Assembly (NCBI RefSeq): GCF_019430885.1
Contig: NZ_JAHYBZ010000002.1
Coordinates: forward strand, 806,001-870,000
Length of the DNA stretch: 64,000 bases
Direction: 5' to 3'
Origin: Roseomonas alba
GTDB lineage: Bacteria > Pseudomonadota > Alphaproteobacteria > Acetobacterales > Acetobacteraceae
Shown one piece after another: positions 42,082-50,607 of the stretch (position 1 is the stretch's first letter; each line of letters starts with the position of its first letter). The notes below the pieces were generated by a model, which had not been told where the DNA came from, did not search any database, and saw only the letters and a list, made by a program, of their open reading frames with translations. The translations under genes and the position numbers were made by a program.

Positions 42082-43695
42082 TCAAGATGAAGAATCGGCC
42101 TTCCGTCGGCCATCGCCATCGGTGAGGAGGGCCATGACGGTGTCGAGCCGATCCGCCTCCTCCACCGGCTTGTCGCGGCGGATGCGCGCGATGCGCGGGA
42201 AGCGCAGCGCCACGCCGGATTTGTGCCGGGTGGACCGCTGCGCGGCGTCGAAGGCGACCTCGAAGACGATGCCGCGCTCGACCTCCCGCACCGGACCGAA
42301 GCGGTTGATCGTGTTGGCGCGGATCCAGCGGTCGAGCCAGAGCAGTTCCTCATCCGTGTAGCCGGAATAGGCCTTGCCGATCGGCACCAGTTCCCCGTCC
42401 TCCCGCCAGACGCCGAAGGTGTAGTCGGAATAGAAGCTCGATCGCTTGCCGTGCCCGCGCTGGGCGTACATCAGCACGGCATCGACGGTCAGCGGATCGC
42501 GCTTCCACTTCCACCACAGCCCCTTCACCCGGCCGGCGACATAGGGCGCATCGCCCCGCTTGAGCATCAGCCCTTCGATCGATGCCGCGCGCGCCCCGTC
42601 GCGCAGCGTGCCGAGGGCGTCCATGCTGTCGAAGGGGATCAGCGCCGACAGGTCCATGCGGGCGGGCGCAACGCGCGCCGCCCAACCTTCCAGCCGCGCG
42701 CGCCGGGCGTCGAAGGGCAGCGCGCGCAGATCCTCATGCGCATCGAACAGCAGGTCATAGAGCCGCACCGCCGTCGGATGATCGCGCTGCATCTTCGCCG
42801 TGACGGTCTTGCGGTTCAGCCGCTGCTGAAGGTCGGCGAAGGGCGCGACCTCGCCCTGCCGCATCACCAGCAATTCACCATCCAGCACGGCGTGGAAATC
42901 CATCGCGGCGATGATCTCCGGGAAGGCGGCCGAGATGTCCTCTCCGCCGCGCGAGAACAGCTTTCGCCCGCCTGGGCCGGCCGTGAGCTGCACGCGGATG
43001 CCGTCCCATTTCCATTCCGCGCGCCAGTCCTCGGGGCGCAGCGCGGCGAGGTCCGCATCCTCCAGCGGATGCGCCAGCATCAGCGGGCGGAAGATCGGCC
43101 GGTCGCGCGGATCGGGGCGCTCGGCCTTGCCGTCCAGCCAGCGGAACAGGGGGACATAGGGGGCGGCGACCCCGTGCCAGACCTCCTCGATATCCTCCAC
43201 CGGCTGACCCGACCATTCGGCGAGCGCGACACGCGCCAGCCGCGCCGAGACACCCACGCGCAGCCCGCCGGTGACCAGCTTGATGAGCGCCAGCCGTCCA
43301 CTGGCATCGAGCGTATCGAGCCAGCCCGCGATCAGCGCCGGCAGTTCGGCCTTCGGCGTCTCCTCCAGCGCCTCGGTGATCTCGGCGAGCGTCGGCGGCG
43401 GCGCGTTCACCCCGGCCCGAGGCTGCCAGATCAGCGCGACGGTCTCCGCCAGATCCCCGACATAGTCGTAGGACATGCGCCACAACTCGGGATCGGTGCG
43501 CGTCATCACCAGCTCCCGGATCATGGAGGGCTTGGCAGCGGCGAAGCGCAGCTCCTCGGTCAGGGCCGCGAGGCCGATGCCGCGATCGGGGTCCGGCTGT
43601 TCCGCGAACCAGGCCCCCAGCAGCGCGAGCTTCGCATTGCGGCCGGGCGTGAAGACCAGGCGCTCCAGCAACTCGGCGAAGGCCGGCAGGCTCAT
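42082..43695 (-). CDS. ATP-dependent DNA ligase (repair-cassette LigB type)
   Basis: The 537-residue ligase has an N-terminal DNA-binding domain (1-195), then the nucleotidyltransferase domain with the adenylated lysine in EWKWDGIR (KxDG motif, near residue 226) and further motifs FSRGGED and DGELLVM. A C-terminal OB domain contains the WKWKRD motif. It belongs to the four-gene bacterial cassette of ligase, exonuclease, Lhr-core helicase and PdeM. Its start overlaps the exonuclease stop by four bases. Confidence 0.9.
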   Translation of the reverse strand: MSLPAFAELLERLVFTPGRNAKLALLGAWFAEQPDPDRGIGLAALTEELRFAAAKPSMIRELVMTRTDPELWRMSYDYVGDLAETVALIWQPRAGVNAPPPTLAEITEALEETPKAELPALIAGWLDTLDASGRLALIKLVTGGLRVGVSARLARVALAEWSGQPVEDIEEVWHGVAAPYVPLFRWLDGKAERPDPRDRPIFRPLMLAHPLEDADLAALRPEDWRAEWKWDGIRVQLTAGPGGRKLFSRGGEDISAAFPEIIAAMDFHAVLDGELLVMRQGEVAPFADLQQRLNRKTVTAKMQRDHPTAVRLYDLLFDAHEDLRALPFDARRARLEGWAARVAPARMDLSALIPFDSMDALGTLRDGARAASIEGLMLKRGDAPYVAGRVKGLWWKWKRDPLTVDAVLMYAQRGHGKRSSFYSDYTFGVWREDGELVPIGKAYSGYTDEELLWLDRWIRANTINRFGPVREVERGIVFEVAFDAAQRSTRHKSGVALRFPRIARIRRDKPVEEADRLDTVMALLTDGDGRRKADSSS

Positions 43696-44741
43696 GCCAC
43701 AGGGTCCTCAGCCGGCGCGGCGTCTTCCTCCTCCTCGCCCAGCCCGACCAGATGCAGCGCGCGGCCTTTGACGCCGCGCAGGGACAGCGCGTGGATCAGC
43801 GCGTCCTCCCGCCCATGCGTCACCCAGACCTCGGGCGCCTGCACCGCGCAGCAGGTATCGAGCAGTTCGTCCCAATCGGCATGGTCCGAGATCACCAGCG
43901 GCAGTTCCACGCCGCCCTGCTTCGCCCGCTGCCGCACCCGCATCCAGCCCGAGGCAACGGCCGGCACGGGTTCGTTCAGCCGCCGCGCCCAGCGATCCGC
44001 AACCGCCATGGGCGGCGCGAGGACGATCGCGCCCTTCAGGGCGTCCTTCTTTGCGACGGTGGCGGCGCGCAGATCGCCGAGGCGCACGCCCATCGCCTCA
44101 TAGACCGCGCACATCGCCACATGTGCGCCATGCAGATGGATCGGCCGGTCCCATCCCGCCTGGCGCAGCATGGCGATCAGGCGCTGGCACTTGCCCAAAG
44201 AATAGCAGCCGACGACATGGGTCCGCTCCGGGAACAGGGCGACGGAGCGCAGCAGCTTCGCGAGCTCGCCCTCGGCCGAGGGGTGACGGAACACCGGCAG
44301 CGCGAAGGTCGCCTCGGTGACGAAGAGGTCGCAGGGCTCGACCTCGAAGCGCGCCGCGGTCGGGTCGGCATGGCGCTTGTAGTCGCCCGAGACCACCGCC
44401 CGCGACCCCTGCCAGTCCATGCAGATCTGCGCCGAGCCCAGAACGTGCCCCGCCGGGCGCAGCCAGAGCTGCACGCCGTTGATGGTGAGCGCCTCCCCGT
44501 ACCGCAGCGCCTGCTGCGTGACACCGGCCCGCCCCTCGCCCATCCGCGCGGTCATGATGGCGAGCGTCTCCCGCGTCGCCAGCACATGGGCGTGGCCTGG
44601 ACGGGCATGGTCGGAATGGCCGTGGCTGATCACCGCGCGATCGACGACCCGGCTGGGGTCGATGAAGAAGCCGCCGGGCTCGCAGTACAGGCCGGCCGGC
44701 GTGACCTTCAGCCAGGTCGAGGGGTGGGGCATGACGGCCAT
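43692..44741 (-). CDS. Ligase-associated metallo-beta-lactamase-fold DNA exonuclease
   Basis: The 349-residue protein has the HGHSDHA zinc motif (near 40-46), then GHVLGSAQ and SGDYKRH (metal ligands), and a beta-CASP region, as in the mRNA-3-end-processing/Artemis-like group. In this cassette it is annotated as the ligase-associated exonuclease. It overlaps the ligase gene and is transcribed away from the DoxX-like and helicase genes. The start could also be the second Met, nine bases on. Confidence 0.88.
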   Translation of the reverse strand: MAVMPHPSTWLKVTPAGLYCEPGGFFIDPSRVVDRAVISHGHSDHARPGHAHVLATRETLAIMTARMGEGRAGVTQQALRYGEALTINGVQLWLRPAGHVLGSAQICMDWQGSRAVVSGDYKRHADPTAARFEVEPCDLFVTEATFALPVFRHPSAEGELAKLLRSVALFPERTHVVGCYSLGKCQRLIAMLRQAGWDRPIHLHGAHVAMCAVYEAMGVRLGDLRAATVAKKDALKGAIVLAPPMAVADRWARRLNEPVPAVASGWMRVRQRAKQGGVELPLVISDHADWDELLDTCCAVQAPEVWVTHGREDALIHALSLRGVKGRALHLVGLGEEEEDAAPAEDPVA

Positions 44742-44900
44742 GTGGTCGGCATCGCCGACGCTTTCCAGGGCGCTCTTGCGCCCGATTCCGCCTAGCCGTG
44801 CCGATCACCGACCCATCGGCGGGTCGAAGGGAAGACATGCGCGACCGGGGCAACCATCGCGGCGGACCGCGACGGGTGCCCCGGATGGAGCGCTTACACG

Positions 44901-44928
44901 CGGAACCGGGGCCCTGGTCCCGGTTCCG
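44901..44928 (-). terminator. Hairpin terminator after the DoxX-like gene
   Basis: CGGAACCGGG and CCCGGTTCCG form a perfect 10-bp stem with an 8-base loop, 19 bases past the stop of the DoxX-like gene and upstream of the exonuclease gene. It separates the two units. Confidence 0.6.
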
Positions 44929-44946
44929 TCGACAGGGGGGCCGGTG

Positions 44947-45366
44947 TCACGCCGGGACCAGCAGGAAGAAGCGGCCGTACTGCGCCTTCTCCTGCTTCCA
45001 CGCATGGGCCGCGAGCGCCACCGAGCTCACCCCCCAGAACACCAGGTATTCGACGCCGCCGAGGTTCCACAGCCAGCCCGCGCCCTTGGTCATCAGGGTC
45101 GCATAGACCGCGATGCCCATGATGCCGGCCGAGACGAAGCCGAGCCACTTCACCAGGATGTTCAGGGTCAGGCCGAAGAGGCAGGCGGTCTCGGCGGCGA
45201 GGGCGAGGTAGAGCATCACCTCGCCATAGGGCAGGACGCGCCCGAAGAAGGCGGCCGAACCCGCCATGTTGTTCAGCTTGAAGAGGATGTGCGGCGCATA
45301 GAACAGGCCGCACATGAGCCGGAGGACGACCACCGGATCGGTCAGGTCGAAATCGGATCTGCGCAT
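44947..45366 (-). CDS. DoxX-like small membrane protein
   Basis: The 139-residue protein has four hydrophobic spans (about 11-30, 48-68, 74-94, 105-123) and the DoxX-like opening VVVLRLMCGLFYAPHILFKL. DoxX proteins are quinone- or redox-related membrane proteins of poorly defined role. It sits inside the DNA-repair cassette, divergent from the helicase gene, and shares its promoter region, which is unusual. The start at MRRSDFDL was chosen; an upstream in-frame Met gives no better signal. Confidence 0.78.
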   Translation of the reverse strand: MRRSDFDLTDPVVVLRLMCGLFYAPHILFKLNNMAGSAAFFGRVLPYGEVMLYLALAAETACLFGLTLNILVKWLGFVSAGIMGIAVYATLMTKGAGWLWNLGGVEYLVFWGVSSVALAAHAWKQEKAQYGRFFLLVPA

Positions 45367-45486
45367 CGTTCGGATCTCCCGTCCGCCATGGACGTGGCGC
45401 GAGGATTGGGCCTGAAGCCCGCGGAAAAGCTTGCTCCAGCGCAAACCGGTTCCCCCGGCGGTGAATGATGGTCATAGTGGCGGCGA

Positions 45487-48033
45487 ATGAGAACATTACC
45501 GGAACCATTCGCCGGCTGGTTTGCCGCGCGCGGCTGGACGCCGCGGCCGCATCAGATGGCGCTGCTGGATGCTGCCCGGCGTGGGGAGCATGTGCTGCTG
45601 CTCGCCCCCACCGGCGGCGGCAAGACGCTGGCCGGGTTCCTGCCCTCCCTGGTCGACCTCGCGGCGCGACCGCGGGAGGGGCTGCACACGCTCTACATCT
45701 CCCCGTTGAAGGCGCTCGCGGTCGACATCGCCCGCAACCTCACCCAGCCGGTCGCGGAGATGGGCCTTTCCGTGACCATTGAGACCCGCACCGGCGACAC
45801 CCCGGTGAACCGCCGACAGCGCCAGCGTGAACGCCCGCCCAACCTGCTGCTGACGACGCCGGAGAGCCTGACGCTGCTGCTCTCCCTGCCCGACGCGCCG
45901 GCGATGTTCGCCGGCCTGTCGGCGATCGTGGTGGATGAGGCGCATGCGCTGGCGGGGACGAAGCGCGGGGACCAGCTGGCGCTGTGCATGTCGCGCCTGG
46001 CGACGCTGGCACCGGAAGCACGGCATGTCGGCCTGTCCGCCACGGTCGCGCATCCCGAGGCCCTGCGCGCGTGGCTCTCCCCCACCGCGCGGGCCGAGGA
46101 TGTCCGCCTGGTCGAAACCCGCGGCGGCGCCCCGCCCGAATTCGAGCTGCAACTGCCGGAAGGCCGCATGCCCTGGGGCGGGCATATGGGCCTTGCCTCC
46201 GCACCCGAGATCTATCGCCGCATCGAGGGCGCGCGGGTGACCATCGTCTTCGTCAATACCCGCGCCCAGGCCGAGCTGATCTTCGCCGCCCTATGGCGGC
46301 TGAACGAGGCCGCCCTGCCCATCGCCATGCATCACGGCAGCCTGGAGATCGGGTTGCGCCGCAAGGTGGAAGCGGCGATGGCGGCAGGGAAGCTGCGCGG
46401 CGTGGTGGCGACGGCCTCGCTCGATCTCGGGATCGACTGGGGCGATGTGGACCAGGTGATCCAGGTCGGCGCGCCGAAGGGCGTGTCGCGGCTGCTGCAG
46501 CGCGTCGGGCGCGCGAGCCATCGCATGGACGAACCCTCCCGCGCCGTGCTGGTCCCGGCGAACCGCTTCGAGATCGTCGAATGCGTCGCCGCCACCGAAG
46601 CCGTCGCGGCGCATGAACTGGACGGCGAGCCGCCACGCCCCGGCGGGCTCGATGTGCTGGCGCAGCATGTGCTGGCCATGGCGTGCTCGGCGCCCTTTCG
46701 CGAGGACGACCTCTTCGCCGAGGTCACCCGCGCCGCGCCCTATGCCGCGCTGACCCGGCGCGACTTCGACGACGTCGTGCGCTTCGTGGAAGACGGCGGC
46801 TATGCGCTCGCCGCCTATGACCGCTTCCGCAAGCTGTTCCGCGATTCCGAAGGCTACCTGCATATCCGCGGCAAGATGGTCGCGGCGCAGCTGCGCATGA
46901 ATCTCGGCACCATCGTCGAGACGCCGATGCTGAAGGTGCGCCTGCGCGGAGGCGGCGTGGTCGGTGAGGTCGAGGAATGGTTCGTCTCGACGCTGGAGCC
47001 CGGCGACTGCTTCCTCTTTGGCGGCCAGGTGCTGCGCTACGAACGGCTCGATCCCGGCGCCGCCATCGTCTCGCGCGGCGGCGAGGGCGAACCGCGCGTG
47101 CCGGTCTATGCGGGGGCGCGGATGCCGCTCACGACCCATCTCGCCGCGCGGGTGCGTGCCATCCTGTCGGACCCGCGCCGCTGGCGGCACCTGCCGGACC
47201 CCGTGAAGGAATGGCTGCGCCTGCAACGCTACAAATCCGAACTGCCGCCGCGCGACGGGCTGCTGGTCGAGACCTTCCCGCGCGGCGGCAAGTGGTTCCT
47301 CGTCGCCTATACCTTCGAGGGCCGGCTCGCGCACCAGACGCTCGGGATGCTGGTCACGAAGCGGATGGAAAGGCTGGGCCTCGCGCCGCTCGGCTATGTC
47401 GGGACCGACTACATCCTCGCCATCTGGTCGGCCTTCGAACCGCGCGATGTCGCCGAGCTGTTCACCGAGGACATCCTGGGCGACGAGATGGAGGAATGGC
47501 TGGCGGAATCGAGCATGCTGCGGCGGACCTTCCGCAACATTGCGACGATCGCCGGCCTCATTGAAAAATCCCACCCCGGGGCCGAGAAATCCGGCCGACA
47601 GATGACGATGAATTCCGACCTGATCTACGACGTGCTCCGCCGCCACCAGCCCGACCACATCCTTCTGCGCGCGACCCGCGCCGAGGCCGCGCAGGGATTG
47701 ACCGACATCGCGCGCATCGCATCGCTGCTCGCCCGCGTGCAGGGGCGCATCCGCCATCGCGTGCTCGAGCAGGTCTCGCCGCTCGCCGTGCCGGCGCTGA
47801 TCGAACAGGGCCGCGAATGGGTCGCGGGCGGCGCGGAGGACGCGCTGCTCGCCGAAGCCGCCGCCATGGTCGAGGAAGTCACCGACGGCGCCGAGCATTT
47901 CGTGGAGACCCTGGCCGAAGTGACCGAACCCTTCCCCGTGCGCGGCGGCACGTCGATCGCCCGCGCCAAGGCCCGTGACCGCCGCCGCGTGCGCGACATC
48001 CGCCAGGCCCCGAAGATGGTGACAGGCCGATGA
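45487..48033 (+). CDS. Ligase-associated Lhr-core DEAD/DEAH-box DNA helicase
   Basis: The 848-residue superfamily 2 helicase has Q-type RPHQ near the start, Walker A APTGGGKT (near 38-45), VVDEAHAL, LSATV, the RVGRASHR motif VI, and the winged-helix and beta-barrel Lhr-core end. It translocates 3'-5' on single-stranded DNA and unwinds RNA:DNA hybrids in characterised relatives. It overlaps pdeM by four bases. A LexA-type direct repeat overlaps its first codons. Length fits Lhr-core, not the larger full Lhr. Confidence 0.92.
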   Translation: MRTLPEPFAGWFAARGWTPRPHQMALLDAARRGEHVLLLAPTGGGKTLAGFLPSLVDLAARPREGLHTLYISPLKALAVDIARNLTQPVAEMGLSVTIETRTGDTPVNRRQRQRERPPNLLLTTPESLTLLLSLPDAPAMFAGLSAIVVDEAHALAGTKRGDQLALCMSRLATLAPEARHVGLSATVAHPEALRAWLSPTARAEDVRLVETRGGAPPEFELQLPEGRMPWGGHMGLASAPEIYRRIEGARVTIVFVNTRAQAELIFAALWRLNEAALPIAMHHGSLEIGLRRKVEAAMAAGKLRGVVATASLDLGIDWGDVDQVIQVGAPKGVSRLLQRVGRASHRMDEPSRAVLVPANRFEIVECVAATEAVAAHELDGEPPRPGGLDVLAQHVLAMACSAPFREDDLFAEVTRAAPYAALTRRDFDDVVRFVEDGGYALAAYDRFRKLFRDSEGYLHIRGKMVAAQLRMNLGTIVETPMLKVRLRGGGVVGEVEEWFVSTLEPGDCFLFGGQVLRYERLDPGAAIVSRGGEGEPRVPVYAGARMPLTTHLAARVRAILSDPRRWRHLPDPVKEWLRLQRYKSELPPRDGLLVETFPRGGKWFLVAYTFEGRLAHQTLGMLVTKRMERLGLAPLGYVGTDYILAIWSAFEPRDVAELFTEDILGDEMEEWLAESSMLRRTFRNIATIAGLIEKSHPGAEKSGRQMTMNSDLIYDVLRRHQPDHILLRATRAEAAQGLTDIARIASLLARVQGRIRHRVLEQVSPLAVPALIEQGREWVAGGAEDALLAEAAAMVEEVTDGAEHFVETLAEVTEPFPVRGGTSIARAKARDRRRVRDIRQAPKMVTGR
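45491..45505. promoter_or_regulatory. Candidate LexA (SOS) box at the helicase start
   Basis: GAAC-ATTACCG-GAAC occupies codons 2-7 of the helicase gene. On the other strand it is GTTC-N7-GTTC, the alphaproteobacterial LexA consensus. Eight fixed bases could occur by chance in a window this size, but placement at the divergent promoter of a DNA-repair cassette is suggestive. Confidence 0.5.
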
Positions 48034-48785
48034 CCGCCGCCCCCGTCCACATCGCCGGCGAACGGCTGATGCTCGATCCCGCCGGCGTGCTGCACTGGCC
48101 GGCGCGGCGGATGCTCGTCGTCGCCGACCTGCATTTCGAGAAGGGCAGCGCCTTCGCCGCCCGCGGCCGCCTGGTGCCGCCCTTCGACACGCGGGAGACG
48201 CTGTCCCGACTGATCCCCCTGCTTCGCCGCTACGGCCCGAAGCGCATCGTCTTCCTGGGCGATTCCTTCCATGACGACGAAGGCTGCACGCGGATCGCGG
48301 AGCACGACCGCGCCGCGCTGATCGCCACGCTGGAAGGCATCGACATCACCTGGGTCGCCGGCAACCACGACCCCGCCCCGCCGGTCGGCCTGCCGGGCAC
48401 GGCGGTCGAGGAACTGCGCGACGGCCCCCTCACCTTCCGCCACATCCCGACGCCGCGCGCGATGGGCGAGGTTGCCGGTCATCTGCACCCGCGCGCCGTT
48501 GCGCCGACGCGCGCCGGCGGCGTCGCCCGGCCCTGCTTCATCAGCGACGGCCGGCGCGTGCTGATGCCCGCCTTCGGCGCCTATACCGGCGGGCTCGACG
48601 CCGCCGACCCGGCCATCACCGGGCTGTTCCCACGCGGCGGCCGCGCCTTCCTGCTAGGGGCGGAAAGGCTCTACTCCTTCCCGCTGGCGCCGCGGCGCAG
48701 CAGCGTGGCGGTGGATCTCGTCAGCTTCGGCGATGGTCAGGCCGAATTGCCGTTCCATGTGACGTCCAGGCTGCAGAACGGTTGA
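48030..48785 (+). CDS. pdeM: Ligase-associated metallophosphoesterase endonuclease PdeM (MPE)
   Basis: The 251-residue enzyme has the binuclear metallophosphoesterase motifs: DLHFEKG (near 33-39), GDSFHDD, GNHD and GHLHP. Characterised relatives (Pseudomonas putida MPE) are manganese-dependent single-strand DNA endonucleases. It overlaps the helicase stop (ATGA) and completes the ligase-exonuclease-helicase-endonuclease cassette. Confidence 0.9.
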   Translation: MTAAPVHIAGERLMLDPAGVLHWPARRMLVVADLHFEKGSAFAARGRLVPPFDTRETLSRLIPLLRRYGPKRIVFLGDSFHDDEGCTRIAEHDRAALIATLEGIDITWVAGNHDPAPPVGLPGTAVEELRDGPLTFRHIPTPRAMGEVAGHLHPRAVAPTRAGGVARPCFISDGRRVLMPAFGAYTGGLDAADPAITGLFPRGGRAFLLGAERLYSFPLAPRRSSVAVDLVSFGDGQAELPFHVTSRLQNG

Positions 48786-48814
48786 AGAGCAAACGACACA
48801 AGAGGACGCGGACC

Positions 48815-49162
48815 ATGCCCTATGACGGAAGCTGCCACTGCGGCGCGGTCACCTTCACGGTGGACGCGGATACCCCGACCCAGGCGCTGTCCTGCAATTG
48901 CTCCATCTGCCGCCGCAAGGGGCTGCTGCTGACCTTCGTGCCGCGGTCCGCCGTGACGATCCGCGGCGAGGAGGCGCTGCGCGAATACCTCTTCAACACG
49001 CACAAGATCAGCCACCGGTTCTGCACGACCTGCGGCAGCGAAACCTTCGCCTTCGCCCAGACGCCCGATGGCGGCGAAGGCTGCGCAGTCAATCTGCGCT
49101 GCGTGCCGGCGGTCGATCTCGCGGCACTGGAGATCCAGCATTACGACGGTGCGAGCCGCTAG
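48815..49162 (+). CDS. GFA-family zinc protein
   Basis: The 115-residue protein has GSCHCGAV (Cys8, Cys10), CNCSICRRKG and CTTCG, the zinc ligands of the GFA/CENP-V fold. The ATG at 48815 follows an AGAGGA site. It is a different subgroup from the GFA gene at 13580-14086. It follows pdeM by 29 bases and could be read through from it, but no link to DNA repair is known. Confidence 0.85.
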   Translation: MPYDGSCHCGAVTFTVDADTPTQALSCNCSICRRKGLLLTFVPRSAVTIRGEEALREYLFNTHKISHRFCTTCGSETFAFAQTPDGGEGCAVNLRCVPAVDLAALEIQHYDGASR

Positions 49163-49240
49163 GGTTCCTTCGTACGACGGGACGCGCCGCGGTTCCCGGG
49201 CTTTCCGCCGGGCCGGTCATCGCGGTGCTGTCGCTGTGGA

Positions 49241-49520
49241 GTTGGAGGGGCCTTGCCCCTCCAAACCACCCCACCAAAGGCCCGAGGCCTTTGGAAACCG
49301 TCACCTGGCACCGTGCGCCACTGACGGAACAGTGCCGAGACCCGCACTTGCGCACGAAGCGCGCCTGGTGGGGTTCCTCACGGCCGCCGTGCCCCACACC
49401 AAGATCCGACGGTCCAGGCCATGCCATGGCCTGGCGGGGTGAGGTTTGGAGAGGGGCAGAGCCCCTCTCCAATCCCGCGCTTTGCCCTTCTTCTCGCACC
49501 GAAAGGGGCAGAGCCCCTCC
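49241..49520. repeat. Dispersed palindromic intergenic element, copy R9
   Basis: It spans the convergent gap between the GFA and sulfotransferase genes. The order is hairpin GGAGGGGC...GCCCCTCC, ACCACCCCACCAAAGGCC with its mirror GGCCTTTGG, CCGTCACCTGGC, a forward core (GACGGAAC, then TGCCGAGACCCGCACTTGCG near 49330-49355), GGTCCAGGCCATGCCATGGCCTGG, GGGGTGAGG, and hairpin GGAGAGGGGC...GCCCCTCTCC (49449-49471). A second terminal hairpin follows at 49500-49520. Confidence 0.88.
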
Positions 49521-49525
49521 GATCT

Positions 49526-50464
49526 TCAGGCTGCCGCCATCGGCCGCGCCCTCGAGCCATGCGCCAGCCACGCCGCGCACTCCTCGCCGAGTTCACGCCG
49601 CGCCGTCGCCTCATACGCCGCGCAATCCTCCGCGGTCAGCGTGTCGCGCCAGCGACCGTTGGTGCCCTTGTTGATGAAGGTCTCCGCGCCGCCATCCCAG
49701 AAGACACCGCCGAGCGGCGCCGCCTGGGCCGCATGCGCCTTCATCCAGGCGAAGCTGCTGTGTTCCAGGATGGCCGGCCAGCGATCCTCGGCCACCTCCA
49801 CGCCCAGGAAGGCGGCGATGCGGCGGGCCTCGCCGGGCAGGTCGGCCTTCAGATCCTCGAAATGCAGCAGCAGAAGGTTCGGCAGGTCGCGGATCGCCCA
49901 CCAGCTCCGCACATTGTCCCAGAAGGGCCAGAAGGGATGCCCGTCGCGCGCCATCCAGTCGAGGAAGTAGTCGCGCACCGTCCCCTGCGGCGGTTCGATC
50001 GCGGGGCCGACGCGGCCCGGCGTATCGTTCAGCGCCGCGTACCACAGGGCATTCGCATTGGCGTGGTGGTTGTGCATGCTCCACACCACGTCGCGCCCGT
50101 CCCGCGCGACATAGATGTATTTCGCGCGCGGCGAATAGACGAGCGCATCGACCGGCAGATGCGTCTTGAGGAAGCGGCGATGCGCCTGCGCCTCGATGGC
50201 CGCGAGCTTCTCGGGCTTCGGCGGCACGCGCAGATCGACCCAGGGCGAGGTCGACGCGACATCCACCTCCGGCGACCCGTCCGACAGGATCTGTCCGACG
50301 ATCTGCTGCGTCCAGGTGGTGCCTGACTTGGCATAGGTGCCGACGATGATGTCGTCGTCGCGGAACACGAAGTCGTTCCAGACCGTGGAATCGAAATGGT
50401 GGTTGTGCAGTTCCCGCGTCTTGCAGGGCCATGCGGCCGCCAGCCGCGTCTCGTTGTCGTTCAT
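49526..50464 (-). CDS. PAPS-dependent sulfotransferase
   Basis: The 312-residue enzyme has the 5'-phosphosulfate loop TYAKSGTTWTQQI (near 43-55), the 3'-phosphate motif YVARDGRDVVWS (near 117-128) and the late GTNGRWRD (RKGxxGDWK-like) motif. It transfers sulfate from PAPS to a small acceptor in the manner of cytosolic aryl/alcohol sulfotransferases. The acceptor is unknown. It precedes no obvious partner; the gap of 143 bases upstream leads to a TctC receptor gene. Confidence 0.9.
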   Translation of the reverse strand: MNDNETRLAAAWPCKTRELHNHHFDSTVWNDFVFRDDDIIVGTYAKSGTTWTQQIVGQILSDGSPEVDVASTSPWVDLRVPPKPEKLAAIEAQAHRRFLKTHLPVDALVYSPRAKYIYVARDGRDVVWSMHNHHANANALWYAALNDTPGRVGPAIEPPQGTVRDYFLDWMARDGHPFWPFWDNVRSWWAIRDLPNLLLLHFEDLKADLPGEARRIAAFLGVEVAEDRWPAILEHSSFAWMKAHAAQAAPLGGVFWDGGAETFINKGTNGRWRDTLTAEDCAAYEATARRELGEECAAWLAHGSRARPMAAA

Positions 50465-50607
50465 GTCGCCAGCTCCGGGTTACGGCCCCGCAGGGCACGG
50501 GCGCCGCCGATGCGGCGACGCCGGCCGGCACCCTCGCCGGCAGAGCGGCCTCATACGCGGCCGGGCGACCCGCCGCGGTGCGGCGGATCACATCGGAGTG
50601 AGCGCGA

